33,502 bases of DNA, taken from Acidobacteriota bacterium (lineage in GTDB: Bacteria; Acidobacteriota; Blastocatellia; UBA7656). A program made the position numbers and the translations under genes. A model generated the notes under the pieces. The model was not told the origin of the DNA. It ran no database searches and worked only from the letters and a program-made list of their open reading frames with translations. The stretch's first letter is position 1; every line of letters starts with the position of its first letter. The DNA is taken from positions 1 through 33,502 of the forward strand of contig JACQDB010000120.1 of assembly GCA_016201275.1 (NCBI GenBank), read 5' to 3'. Positions 1-8,013 of the stretch are shown here, in pieces.

Positions 1-298
1 AATCCCCCCAACGGCAGTTGGGGGATGGTTAAAGTCCAACCTACAGAGCATCGGGCAAGGTTGGACTTTAACCATCCCCCGATTTCCATCGGGGGGATTG
101 GTTTATCGTAGGCGGCGTTTTCGTAGGTTGAACTTTAACCATCCCCCAACTGCCGTTGGGGGGATTGGTAGAGGTTGCGCGGTGTTTCGTAGGTTGGGCT
201 TTAACCACCCCCGATGGTAATCGAGGGGATTGGTTTATCGTTGGCAGCGTTTCGTAGGTTGAGCTTTAACTATCCCCCGATGGTAATCGAGGGAATTA
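1..298. repeat. Cluster of five REP-like palindromic repeats
   Basis: Five copies of a roughly 45-nt unit occur at about 1-46 (inverted), 58-103, 121-169, 189-234 and 253-298. Each begins TAGGTTGRRCTTTAAC and continues into a palindromic core of the type ATCCCCC(A/G)A...TNGGGGGGAT. The copy at 1-46 is almost the exact reverse complement of the copy at 121-169. It faces the copy at 58-103, so 1-103 can fold into one long cruciform. The three rightmost direct copies start about 64-66 nt apart, separated by about 20 nt of unrelated sequence. This resembles REP/BIME-type intergenic repeats; no protein-coding signal is visible. Function is unknown. The cluster lies downstream of the minus-strand cyclase gene and may extend past the window edge. 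Confidence 0.85.
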
Positions 299-396
299 GC
301 AAAGCCGCTTCGCTTCTGAAAAATGTACAAAGTCGAGCTAAAAGTGTGTTGTCGTCTGCTCGTCGCGCTTGATGCTTTTGCCTTTTTACTTTTGCC

Positions 397-2043
397 TTAT
401 TTGGTCAGCGGCGAAGTTAAACCCAAATTCTGCCAGATGACTTCATACAAACGCACGGGGTCTTTCTTGCCTTTAATTTCGCGCTCATCGAGAAAGCGCA
501 CCGGATAGACGCTGCCCATATTTTTCAAGGTCGTTTCGCTGATGACGATTTGCGACGCTTGCGCCTGTTTTTCCAGACGCGCCGCCAAGTTTACGGCGTC
601 GCCAACTGCCGAATAATCGGTGCGCTGTTCCGAACCGATGTAACCGACGGTAGCTTTGCCGGTGTTGATGCCAATGCCAATGGAGATTTCCGGCAAGCCG
701 TCGTTCTTCAAATCGTTGTTCAACCGCTGCACCTGGCGAATCATCTCCACGGCGGCGGTCACCGCATTCAAGGCCGCGTCGTCCTGCGGTTGCGGCACTC
801 CGAACAACGCCATCATGCCGTCGCCCATATACTTGTCGAGCAAGCCGTGATGTTTGAAGATCAACGGTGTGACCGAGGAAAAATATTTATTCAGCAGTTG
901 AATCAAGGTTTCCGGTGGCATGGTTTCCGCTATCGAAGTGAAGCCGCGAATGTCGGAAAACAACACCGTTACTTCCTGATTGGTGCCGCCGAGGCTGAAG
1001 GCACCGGGATTGGCGAGAATCTCATTGACGACGTGTTCCGGCATGAAGCGCCCATAGGTCTCACGCGCCAGCGCTTCTTTGACCAGTTGCTTATGAGTGG
1101 TCGCATTATCAATCGCCATCGAAACCGTTGCCGCCAAAGCGTTCAATAATTCCATGTCGGCGGCTTCCAGCAGTTGCAGTTGATTGTGACAATCCAGATA
1201 AATCACGCCCAGCACGGCGTCTTGACTCAACAACGGGGCGCAGATAATCGAATGAATTCTGTCCAGGATGATGGAGTGCGCCATCGCCAACCGCGAATCG
1301 GCTTGGGCATCCGACGACAGCAGCGAGACGCGATCTTTTAACACCGTATCCAGCACCGTCTTGCTGATCGAAATGTTGGCACCGCTTTGCTGGTCTTCTT
1401 CCTCACGAAATTTCGACATGAAGGGCTGCAATTCGTCGCTGAACGAGTGTTTCAGCAAAACGATGAAGCGGTCGGCAGGCGTCAAACGAAAAATCATCTC
1501 GCTCAATTTCTCGAAAATATTTTCCAAGGAAAAAACCGAACTGAGCAATTTGTTCAACTCGAAAATATTGACCAGCGTTTCAGCCTTTTTCTTGAGCGTG
1601 GTCAATTCGCTCAACAGTTCATCTTTGGTGTTGAGCGCCGACAGGTCGGCAACCAGCGGCCCCGACAAACTCGACATATATTCGGACGGTGTACGCATGA
1701 CGATGGTGTGGCCGAGTTTGATGTCTTGAACCTGTATGGAAGAGATCGTTTCCTGATAATAGAACAGGCTGTAGCTGCCTACGGAAATCGTGTCTTTATC
1801 TGCGAGCAGATGTTCTTTGATTTGCTTGCCGTTGACAAAAGTGCCGTTGGCGCTGTTGAGGTCTATGAGCAGATGGGTATTGCCGACGCGCCGCAACAGC
1901 GCGTGCCAGCGCGAAATTTTTTCATCGTTCAAAATCAGGTCGTTGTTTTCAACGGCACGTCCGATGTGGGTTTCGGGGCGCACCAAGTCGAAATGGAATT
2001 CGCGCCCAGAGGCCATATTGGTTACCAGGAGTTTTGCCGGCAT
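397..2043 (-). CDS. FHA-GAF class III adenylate/guanylate cyclase
   Basis: A 548-aa soluble signalling protein with three modules. Residues about 24-95 form an FHA phosphothreonine-binding domain, with IGRA at 27-30, SRWHA at 44-48 and the NSANGTFVNG loop at 63-72. Residues about 155-315 resemble a GAF sensor domain. Residues about 355-535 are a class III nucleotide cyclase domain: metal-binding Asp364 (FSDIRGFTS) and Asp408 (KYMGDG), Lys404 at the purine-selecting position, and transition-state residues Asn485 and Arg489. The Lys favours ATP and hence cAMP production. The partner specificity position is Ser478, where bacterial enzymes usually have Thr or Asp. The start is supported by GAGG shortly upstream of the ATG. 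It is divergently transcribed from the gene at 2205. The FHA domain suggests control by a Ser/Thr kinase, but none is encoded nearby. Confidence 0.93.
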   Translation of the reverse strand: MPAKLLVTNMASGREFHFDLVRPETHIGRAVENNDLILNDEKISRWHALLRRVGNTHLLIDLNSANGTFVNGKQIKEHLLADKDTISVGSYSLFYYQETISSIQVQDIKLGHTIVMRTPSEYMSSLSGPLVADLSALNTKDELLSELTTLKKKAETLVNIFELNKLLSSVFSLENIFEKLSEMIFRLTPADRFIVLLKHSFSDELQPFMSKFREEEDQQSGANISISKTVLDTVLKDRVSLLSSDAQADSRLAMAHSIILDRIHSIICAPLLSQDAVLGVIYLDCHNQLQLLEAADMELLNALAATVSMAIDNATTHKQLVKEALARETYGRFMPEHVVNEILANPGAFSLGGTNQEVTVLFSDIRGFTSIAETMPPETLIQLLNKYFSSVTPLIFKHHGLLDKYMGDGMMALFGVPQPQDDAALNAVTAAVEMIRQVQRLNNDLKNDGLPEISIGIGINTGKATVGYIGSEQRTDYSAVGDAVNLAARLEKQAQASQIVISETTLKNMGSVYPVRFLDEREIKGKKDPVRLYEVIWQNLGLTSPLTK

Positions 2044-2204
2044 AGCGTTTCCTCGGCCTCTATTTTCCTTGAATGCGGCCTAACTGACAACCAAAGCTTT
2101 CGGCTTCGCGGTGGGAATTTTTTTGTCGCACGCCAAAGTTTTTGTATTGCCGGGCAATTTTTTTCCGTCTCCCAACAAAGAGAACATTTTTTTGGAGGTG
2201 AACC

Positions 2205-2936
2205 ATGCCCAACTTTATCAGAATTGCAGGGCTATTTTTGCTGCTGGTTTTTGGGGTTGCCGCGCCCGCTTTTTCACAGATTGCCTTCGTTGTGGACGAC
2301 CGCCTCTCGGCGCTCAGAACAGAGGCCGATTTGAAAGCGACCGTGGTGCAGCGCTTGCGTCCACCGCGACGGGTTGTGATTTTCGCCGCCAGCCGCGCCA
2401 AATCCGCGTCGCCGAAATTTTATCGCGTCGCCGTCACGCGCCGCACACGCGGATGGATTCATCAAGCCGCCCTCGTCATTCCTGGTCGCCTCGGTGATGA
2501 TGCGCGCTTGATGAAACTGATCGAAGAGACGCGCCTGGAAAAAGAAGGCGTTATCAACTTCGCCGACCGCATGGCGCTGTGCCGTTTGTTCATCGAAAAA
2601 TTTGCTTACTCGAAATTGCTGCCCAAAGCGCTGCTGAGTTTTGCTCAGGACGCCGACCGCCTCGCCCTGTGGCTCAACAACGCGGCGCAGAAGCATCTGA
2701 AAAATTTATCTGCCGACAGCGCTGCGGCCAGCGCTCGCGATTATTATTTGAGCGACGCCAGTCTTGACCGCTTCAACCGCTTGGGAGCGCATTTCGATTA
2801 TGTGGAAAAAAGCGGCGAATATGTTTACGACGGGCGCGCCTATCGCCAACTCCTGCGCCACTTTCCGAAAAGCCCGGAGGCCGAAATCGCTGGCAAACAA
2901 CTGGCCTTGACGCGCCAAAAGCTGGCGCAAAAATAA
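2205..2936 (+). CDS. Exported SH3-like domain protein, function unknown
   Basis: A 243-aa protein preceded by a clear ribosome-binding site (GGAGGTGAACC, then ATG). Residues 1-24 form a classical signal peptide ending in AFSQ, so the product is probably periplasmic. Residues about 27-95 look like a bacterial SH3-type beta-barrel: the pattern of alternating hydrophobics ends in RGWIHQAALV, typical of the last strand of SH3_3-like domains. The remaining 150 residues are mainly helical with no motif that I recognise. The C-terminal part (HFPKSPEAEIAGKQLA) resembles a TPR-type helix pair. It shares a 161-bp divergent intergenic region with the cyclase gene. Peptidoglycan or protein binding is possible from the SH3 fold, but the role is not established by sequence alone. 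Confidence 0.85.
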   Translation: MPNFIRIAGLFLLLVFGVAAPAFSQIAFVVDDRLSALRTEADLKATVVQRLRPPRRVVIFAASRAKSASPKFYRVAVTRRTRGWIHQAALVIPGRLGDDARLMKLIEETRLEKEGVINFADRMALCRLFIEKFAYSKLLPKALLSFAQDADRLALWLNNAAQKHLKNLSADSAAASARDYYLSDASLDRFNRLGAHFDYVEKSGEYVYDGRAYRQLLRHFPKSPEAEIAGKQLALTRQKLAQK

Positions 2937-2952
2937 AAGCTTGTGAAAATGC

Positions 2953-2982
2953 TTGAAAATGCCTGCGATTTCGGTTTACATA
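2953..2982 (+). promoter_or_regulatory. Candidate promoter of the LysW-like gene
   Basis: TTGAAA at 2953-2958 and TACATA at 2977-2982 are separated by 18 bp. A small hairpin (CTGTGG pairing with CCGCAG) lies at about 3007-3024, just before the strong GGAGGAG ribosome-binding site at 3030-3036. The boxes are only moderate matches to sigma70 consensus. Confidence 0.35.
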
Positions 2983-3043
2983 TTCCTCGTCACGTTTCCG
3001 CTACCTGTGGCGGGAACCGCAGCTTTTACGGAGGAGATGAACG

Positions 3044-3220
3044 ATGCCAAGAGGAACTTGCCCAGAGTGTGATGCCGATGTCCAGGTGGACGAAGACAGC
3101 GACAAGGGCGATACGGTCGAATGCGATGATTGCGGCGCGCACCTGGAAGTCGTCGGTCTTGACCCGATTGAACTCGATGTAGCCGTGCAAGAGGAGGAAG
3201 ACGATTGGGAGGAAGAGTAA
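3044..3220 (+). CDS. lysW: LysW-like amino-group carrier protein
   Basis: A 58-aa acidic protein. It has the four-Cys zinc knuckle of LysW (CPEC at 6-9, CDDC at 27-30), followed by GAHLEVVGLDPIELD, which closely matches the core of Thermus LysW. LysW carries the alpha-amino group of 2-aminoadipate or glutamate as an isopeptide on its C-terminal Glu during lysine or arginine synthesis. Here the tail reads EEEDDWEEE instead of the usual EDWGE, but still ends in Glu. The start is fixed by GGAGGAG 7 nt upstream of the ATG. None of the usual partners (lysX, lysZ, lysY, lysJ, lysK) is adjacent, and a terminator follows, so it looks monocistronic. The family is clear; the pathway it serves is inferred only. 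Confidence 0.85.
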   Translation: MPRGTCPECDADVQVDEDSDKGDTVECDDCGAHLEVVGLDPIELDVAVQEEEDDWEEE

Positions 3221-3265
3221 AACGACGCGGCTGACTCGATTGCCTTTTTTCCTTGCTACGAACTC

Positions 3266-3301
3266 AAAAAAGAAGCCATTGCCTTTGATGGCTTCTTTTT
3301 T
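3266..3301 (+). terminator. Rho-independent terminator after the LysW-like gene
   Basis: A perfect 14-bp inverted repeat (3266-3279 with 3288-3301) encloses an 8-nt loop, with an A-tract on the left arm and a T-tract on the right. It begins 45 nt after the lysW stop codon and could work in either direction. Confidence 0.9.
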
Positions 3302-3322
3302 ATTAATCTTGCGGCGGAAAGT

Positions 3323-3352
3323 TTGTTCAACGGCAAGGCCGCAGTATAGAAT
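3323..3352 (+). promoter_or_regulatory. Candidate promoter of the YkgJ-like gene
   Basis: TTGTTC at 3323-3328 is followed by TATAGA at 3345 (16-bp spacer) or TAGAAT at 3347-3352 (18-bp spacer). It lies directly downstream of the terminator and 43 nt upstream of the start codon at 3395. Confidence 0.5.
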
Positions 3353-3394
3353 GCACAGTCGTTGCCGACATCAATTTCATGCAGGGAAAGATTC

Positions 3395-3787
3395 ATGGAA
3401 ACATCAAACGCGAAGACCAACGGGCGAACGCTGAAAGTCTTGTTCAATTGCGCCAAATGCCCTGGCTACTGTTGCAGCTATGACCGCATTGAAGTGACCA
3501 AAAAAGATTTGCTGCGATTGGCCAAACATTTCAAGTTGTCTTACAAAGACGCCGAAAAGAAGTTCACCAAAATCGCCTGGGGCGACCGCGTGTTGCGTCA
3601 CCGCAAAGATCGCGTCTTCAAATCCATCTGCCAGTTTTTCGATCAGACCGCACGCCGCTGCACGATTTATGAAGCGCGCCCCGAAGTGTGCCGCGAATAT
3701 CCCGACAACGTGCGCTGCGCCTATTACGATTTCCTGAAAGCCGAACGCCGTCGCCAAGGCGACGAAGACTTCATCCCTTCCGCCTGA
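3395..3787 (+). CDS. YkgJ-family zinc/iron-chelating cluster protein
   Basis: A 130-aa protein with the defining CxxCxxxCC cluster at Cys19, Cys22, Cys26 and Cys27. Further cysteines lie in [22 protein letters not shown] and NVRC, the usual set of the YkgJ (UPF0153) family, thought to bind zinc or an iron-sulfur cluster. There is no signal peptide, so it should be cytoplasmic. I chose the ATG at 3395, preceded by AGGGA at a suitable distance, over a GTG 33 nt upstream. It stands alone between a terminator and a palindromic intergenic repeat. No enzymatic function can be assigned from sequence. Confidence 0.88.
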   Translation: METSNAKTNGRTLKVLFNCAKCPGYCCSYDRIEVTKKDLLRLAKHFKLSYKDAEKKFTKIAWGDRVLRHRKDRVFKSICQFFDQTARRCTIYEARPEVCREYPDNVRCAYYDFLKAERRRQGDEDFIPSA

Positions 3788-3820
3788 GGCCTGAACACAT
3801 TTTATTTGTCAGATTGAGGT

Positions 3821-3866
3821 AGCTCTGAAAGAGCGCCATTCGATAGCCCAGCGCGATGCGCTGGGC
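3821..3866. repeat. Palindromic intergenic element
   Basis: A 9-bp perfect stem (3846-3854 with 3858-3866, arm GCCCAGCGC, loop GAT) is preceded by a small hairpin, GCTCTGAAAGAGC, at 3822-3834. It is located after the YkgJ-like gene. The right side has no T-run, so it looks more like a REP-type element than a canonical terminator. Confidence 0.6.
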
Positions 3867-4056
3867 GGTTGCATTTCGCACCTTCGGCGCTTTTCAACAC
3901 CTTTTCAAAAAGTGTCCAGAGTTCAGCCCTTGCGCCTGATTTTTTTCTCGGCGCAAAACTTGACGAGCGCTTGATAAATCTCTCTCCTCGCTCAAGCCTT
4001 TCATGAAAAAACTTGCACTAAACTTTGGTCTGCCGCAAAACTTCCTTGCTCTGCGG

Positions 4057-4062
4057 TATAAT
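4057..4062 (+). promoter_or_regulatory. Consensus -10 box just upstream of rsmB
   Basis: A perfect TATAAT lies only 10 nt before the ATG at 4073. I see no convincing -35 box at 16-18 bp. If it is used, the transcript would start a few nucleotides before the ATG and be nearly leaderless. Confidence 0.4.
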
Positions 4063-4072
4063 CGAAGTCTTT

Positions 4073-5440
4073 ATGAAACCTGTAGCCAATCAGTCTCCCG
4101 CGAACCAGAAAAATAAAAGCGGCATCAGCCCGGCGCGGCGCGTTGCCTTTGATATTTTGCGGCGCGTCGAAGCCGAAGGCGCGTATGCTGCGGTGTTGCT
4201 GGCGCAACCAACGAACCTTTCACGCGAAGACCGTGCGCTGGCGCATGAAATCACCTTGGGAGTTTTGCGCCATCAACTGACGCTTGATTTTCTGATTGAA
4301 AAATACACGCGGCGGCGAATGCAAAAACTCGATTTGGCAGTGGTGTTGGCGCTTCGCATGGCGCTTTATCAAATGCGTTTTCTGTCGCGCATACCGCCCT
4401 CGGCGGCGGTCAACGAAGCGGTGAATCTGGTGAAACTGGCGCGCAAAACCAGCGCCGCCGGAATGGTCAACGCGGCGCTACGCAATGCCGCCAGAAACCT
4501 TGATGAAGAAATCGGCAACGCTATTGAAGACCCAGATGAGCGCCTTGCGGTCAGGCTTTCGCATCCGCGTTGGCTGCTGGAATCGTGGGCGATAAATTTC
4601 GGCAAAGCAGAAACCGAGGCGATAGCTGTAGCCAATAATCAAACGCCAGAAAGCGCTTTTCGTATCAACACGCTGAAAGCCGACAGCGGTGAAACGCTGG
4701 CGAAGATTGACGCGGCGGGAGTGCAAACGCGGCCTTCAAAAATTGCCGCTGAGGCGTTGGTCATCGCCAGCGGTCATCCTGCAGCGCTTGTGCCATTGAT
4801 CGAAGACGGTTTGCTTTATCCGCAGGACGAAGCTTCGCAACTGGTCGCGCAACTTCTCGACGCCCGACCTTCGCAACGCATATTGGATTTGTGCGCCGCC
4901 CCAGGCTCGAAGACTTCGCAGCTTGCCGCGCTCACCGAAAACCTTGCGCCGATTGTCGCCAGCGATCTTCACCCGCACCGCTTGAGCGCCTTGATGAACA
5001 CTTGCCGACGCCTGGGCGCAATCAATGTGGCAGCCGTTGCCGTAGATGCGACGAAAGATTTACCGTTCGCAGACAATGCGAAGTTTGATCGCATATTGAT
5101 AGACGCGCCCTGCACCGGAACCGGCACGCTGCGCCGCAATCCCGAAATCAAATGGCGGCTTGCGCCAGACGATAAACACCGTCTGGCCGAAATTCAATAC
5201 ACCTTGCTTGCAGGCGCGGCGCGATTGCTGGCGACCAACGGCAGGCTTGTCTATTCAACCTGTTCGCTGGAACCCGAAGAGAATGAAGCGGTGGTGCAAC
5301 GCTTCCTGGAAGCGAACCCGCAGTTTCATCTAGTGCAACCAGACGCGCCGACCGCTTGCCTCACCGCCGCAGGTTTCCTCCGCACCTTTCCGCATCGCCA
5401 CGGCACGGATGGTTTTTTTGCTGCGGTGATGGAAAGATAA
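4073..5440 (+). CDS. rsmB: 16S rRNA (cytosine-967 C5) methyltransferase RsmB
   Basis: A 455-aa protein of the RsmB/NOL1/NOP2/Sun family. The N-terminal part, about residues 20-145, is a NusB-like RNA-binding domain (ARRVAFDILRRVEAEGAYA near its start). The C-terminal part is the SAM-dependent methyltransferase. It has the SAM-binding motif DLCAAPGSK at 272-280, the motif IV Cys347 in DAPCTGTGTLRRNP, and the motif VI Cys397 in YSTCSLEPEENE. The paired cysteines are the nucleophile and release residues of m5C rRNA methyltransferases. I chose the ATG at 4073 because it begins the normal N-terminus; a GTG 48 nt upstream would place the TATAAT inside the gene. No good Shine-Dalgarno precedes it. 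The usual neighbours fmt and def are absent. Confidence 0.93.
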   Translation: MKPVANQSPANQKNKSGISPARRVAFDILRRVEAEGAYAAVLLAQPTNLSREDRALAHEITLGVLRHQLTLDFLIEKYTRRRMQKLDLAVVLALRMALYQMRFLSRIPPSAAVNEAVNLVKLARKTSAAGMVNAALRNAARNLDEEIGNAIEDPDERLAVRLSHPRWLLESWAINFGKAETEAIAVANNQTPESAFRINTLKADSGETLAKIDAAGVQTRPSKIAAEALVIASGHPAALVPLIEDGLLYPQDEASQLVAQLLDARPSQRILDLCAAPGSKTSQLAALTENLAPIVASDLHPHRLSALMNTCRRLGAINVAAVAVDATKDLPFADNAKFDRILIDAPCTGTGTLRRNPEIKWRLAPDDKHRLAEIQYTLLAGAARLLATNGRLVYSTCSLEPEENEAVVQRFLEANPQFHLVQPDAPTACLTAAGFLRTFPHRHGTDGFFAAVMER

Positions 5441-5485
5441 AAAATGTTCAGCCTGGCGTTTTCAGAAGTTGGTTGCGACGGTTGG

Positions 5486-5493
5486 TATAAAAT
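5486..5493 (+). promoter_or_regulatory. Possible -10 region of the MBL-fold hydrolase gene
   Basis: The sequence TATAAAAT lies 53 nt before the chosen start codon at 5547. No matching -35 box is evident, so this is only a weak call. Confidence 0.3.
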
Positions 5494-5546
5494 GCGAGAA
5501 CAACCACTAGAAGGTAGAACGCTAAACTTTTTCATCGGAGATGCAA

Positions 5547-6497
5547 ATGAGGCCGTTTTTATTGGGTTTTTTGCTGATCGCGCTGTTGATTCCGGTTGCC
5601 GACAACGCTTCCTCGAACGGCGAGGGCGCAAAGCAAACGGCAAAGCAAACTGCTGTTGAGAAAAAAACGCAGGTCGTTTTGCTTGGCACAGGGACGCCAA
5701 ATGCCGACCCTGAACGCTCTGGCCCTGCGGTTGCCGTTGTGGTCAACGACACGCCTTACCTGATTGATTGCGGCCCCGGCGTCGTGCGCCGCGCTGCCGC
5801 CGCTTTTCAAAAAGGCGTCGCCGGATTGAAAGTTGATAAACTCAAAATCGCTTTCGTCACTCATCTGCATTCCGATCACACCACCGGTTACGCCGATTTG
5901 ATCTTGACGCCGTGGACGCTGGAACGCCAAGCGCCGCTACAGGTTTATGGCCCCAAGGGCATCAAAGCCATGACCGCAAATTTGCTCAAAGCTTACCGCG
6001 AAGACATCCATATTCGTTTGCAGGGCGGCGAACCGTCCAATCACACTGGTTACAAAGTCCTCGCGCACGAGATCAAACCGGGGGTGATTTATCAAGATGA
6101 AAACGTCACCGTCAAAGCCTTTGCGGTGCAGCACGGCAAGTGGCGCGAAGCCTACGGCTATCGCTTTGAAACGCCCGATAAAATTATCGTCATCTCCGGC
6201 GATTGCGTGCCGAGCGCCAGCGTTATCGAAAATTGTCGCGGCTGCGATGTGTTGATTCACGAAGTCTATTCGACGGTGGGCTTCGCCAAACGTCCGCCGG
6301 AATGGCAAAATTATCATTCGAAATATCACACCTCGTCGCGGCAACTCGCAGAGATAGCGACCCAAGCACAACCGAAATTGCTGGTGCTGTATCATCAATT
6401 GTTCTGGGGAACCAGCGAAGCGGATTTGCTCAAAGAGGTCGCGCAATATTATCAAGGCCGCGTTGTGTCAGGCCGCGACCTTGATATTTATCCATAA
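5547..6497 (+). CDS. Exported metallo-beta-lactamase-fold hydrolase
   Basis: A 316-aa protein with an N-terminal signal peptide (about residues 1-20, ending near VADNAS). It then has a metallo-beta-lactamase fold of the RNase Z/arylsulfatase-like branch. The metal-binding signature is HLHSDH at 106-111. Other family landmarks are the opening strand VVLLGTGTP, LIDCGPG, a later GDC Asp ligand (VISGDC) and a downstream LVLYHQ in place of the final His. The signal peptide argues against a tRNA-processing RNase Z. The substrate is unknown. I chose the second ATG: the GGAG Shine-Dalgarno at 5537-5540 abuts the first ATG (5541) but is 6 nt from the one at 5547. Confidence 0.88.
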   Translation: MRPFLLGFLLIALLIPVADNASSNGEGAKQTAKQTAVEKKTQVVLLGTGTPNADPERSGPAVAVVVNDTPYLIDCGPGVVRRAAAAFQKGVAGLKVDKLKIAFVTHLHSDHTTGYADLILTPWTLERQAPLQVYGPKGIKAMTANLLKAYREDIHIRLQGGEPSNHTGYKVLAHEIKPGVIYQDENVTVKAFAVQHGKWREAYGYRFETPDKIIVISGDCVPSASVIENCRGCDVLIHEVYSTVGFAKRPPEWQNYHSKYHTSSRQLAEIATQAQPKLLVLYHQLFWGTSEADLLKEVAQYYQGRVVSGRDLDIYP

Positions 6498-6536
6498 ACG
6501 CTTGACGAAAAAACACCGATAAAAAAAGGCTCAAAG

Positions 6537-7502
6537 ATGATGAAGCGCCTCACCCTAGCCGCTATTGAAGCCGCTCAAGCGCGCATACAACGCACCATTC
6601 ATCGCACGCCGCTGGCGTATTCGCGTCGTCTGTCGAATGAATGTTCACTCGAAGTTTTTCTCAAGCTCGAATGTTTTCAAACCACCGGTTCATTCAAACT
6701 ACGCGGCGCAACGGCGAAGCTCTCGGCGTTGAACGAGGAAGAAAAAGCACGCGGCGTGTTGACGGTTTCGGCGGGCAATCACGGCCTAGCCGTAGCGCAT
6801 TGCGCCGCCGCGCTCAAGCTCGATGCCACCATCGTGGTCCCGCAAACGGCTTCACGCGCCAAAGTCGAAGCCATACAGCGTTATCCCGTCACGCTCCTTG
6901 AACGCGGCGCAAATTATGACGAAGCCGAGCGGCTGGCGCGCGAGTTGGAACAGCAGACCGGCAAGACTTTTGTATCGCCTTACAACGATGCCGAAGTGAT
7001 TGCCGGTCAAGGAACGATTGCGCTGGAGATATTGGCAGACGCGCCGCACCTTGATGCCATCATCGCGCCCATTGGCGGCGGCGGCTTGCTTGCCGGTATT
7101 GCGATTGCCGCCAAAGCGCTCAATCCCAACATCAAAATATATGGCGCGGAACCGGTGGCGACGCCAACCATGCGCGAAGCTTTGCAGGCCGGGCGGATTA
7201 TCGAAATCGAAGACGACGACACCCTTGCCGACGGGCTGGCGGGCAACATCGAAGCAGGCTCGATCACGTTTCCAATTATTCAGGAGTTAGTTGATGAAAT
7301 TATTCTGGTGAGTGAAGCGGAGATTGCCGAAGCGCTGGCGCGCTTTGCCCGCGAAGAACACATCATCGTTGAAGGTTCGGCGGCGGTGGCGCTGGCCGCC
7401 TTGCAGGATTCGCGCTTTAAGGGTCAGCGCCTTGGCGTAGTGGTTTCAGGCCGCAATATCAGCCTTGATCTATTCACAACTATCGTGACGCGCTATTCGT
7501 GA
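6537..7502 (+). CDS. Threonine/serine dehydratase-like PLP enzyme, short form
   Basis: A 321-aa fold-type II PLP enzyme. The PLP Lys54 lies in TTGSFKLRGA, the substrate/cofactor loop SAGNHG at about 79-84, and the phosphate-binding GGGGLLAG at about 178-186. The length matches catabolic threonine dehydratases (TdcB-like) and serine/threonine racemases. It lacks the C-terminal ACT-type regulatory domains of biosynthetic IlvA, so isoleucine feedback is not expected. The likely reaction is L-threonine (or serine) to 2-oxobutyrate (or pyruvate) and ammonia. Serine racemase is a plausible alternative. Two adjacent ATGs (6537 and 6540) could each start it; the Shine-Dalgarno is weak (AAGG). It is convergent with the small gene at 7521. 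Confidence 0.9.
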   Translation: MMKRLTLAAIEAAQARIQRTIHRTPLAYSRRLSNECSLEVFLKLECFQTTGSFKLRGATAKLSALNEEEKARGVLTVSAGNHGLAVAHCAAALKLDATIVVPQTASRAKVEAIQRYPVTLLERGANYDEAERLARELEQQTGKTFVSPYNDAEVIAGQGTIALEILADAPHLDAIIAPIGGGGLLAGIAIAAKALNPNIKIYGAEPVATPTMREALQAGRIIEIEDDDTLADGLAGNIEAGSITFPIIQELVDEIILVSEAEIAEALARFAREEHIIVEGSAAVALAALQDSRFKGQRLGVVVSGRNISLDLFTTIVTRYS

Positions 7503-7520
7503 ACGTACCACGTCCATTCA

Positions 7521-7760
7521 TCAGGCGGCGTTTTGCAGTAAGCGTTTCGAGCCGGTGTAAAACACATAGACCTGCTCGAACGATTCTTTCAACTTGATTG
7601 CCGACCACACGAAGCGTTCGTCGCAACTATGGGTGATGAGTTCACCGGCAGTGGCAAAGCCGTCTTCGTCAGTCTGTTCGATTTCAATAGCGACCCATTC
7701 ATTCGGATAATGGTTGGTGATTTCATGAAGCGATACGATTTCATTCCCTCTGGAAAACAT
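7521..7760 (-). CDS. Small conserved-looking protein of unknown function
   Basis: A 79-aa acidic protein. I placed the start at the ATG at 7760, which has AAGAGG about 9 nt upstream; a longer version to 7829 lacks such a signal. Visible features are an early LHEITNHYPNEWVAIEI stretch, an acidic DEDGF turn and a C-terminal YVFYTGSKR. It has no signal peptide, membrane segment or Cys pair. I have an impression of similar small proteins in Acidobacteriota and cyanobacteria but cannot name a family. It is convergent with the dehydratase gene, with only 18 bp between the stop codons. Confidence 0.65.
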   Translation of the reverse strand: MFSRGNEIVSLHEITNHYPNEWVAIEIEQTDEDGFATAGELITHSCDERFVWSAIKLKESFEQVYVFYTGSKRLLQNAA

Positions 7761-8013
7761 GATTGGTAAACCTCTTACTTCTTTCGGGGCTGCTGCTGCG
7801 CCGTTTATGGGTTGATAAAAGCGCCGCACCCGAAGGGGCTTTTCTCTGCAAAATCTGTATCAAGGGGAAGTTTAATCGAGGGCTACCGGATTAAAGAATT
7901 AGGGGTAACATTCACACTTTCATTGTAAACCGCGTGTCAACAATTCGACGGTAAATGAGACAACTTTGGCTCGCTTGATTGACGAATGACCAAAGTTCGC
8001 CCAACCAAATCGT

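Noticed and set aside
1-298. CRISPR-like spacing of repeats
   Set aside because: Only five diverged units, one inverted, each with its own palindromic core. Spacers are short and uneven in length, partly similar to each other (TTTATCGT... twice), and no cas genes are nearby. REP-type repeats fit better.
550-2334. Long plus-strand frames opposite the cyclase gene (550-1149, 1387-2334)
   Set aside because: They are antisense shadows of a gene with clear FHA and cyclase motifs. They lack ribosome-binding sites and recognisable domains.
3846-3866. Intrinsic terminator of the YkgJ-like gene
   Set aside because: The stem is strong, but no T-run follows, and the loop and flanks look like a repeat element; it is listed as a repeat instead.
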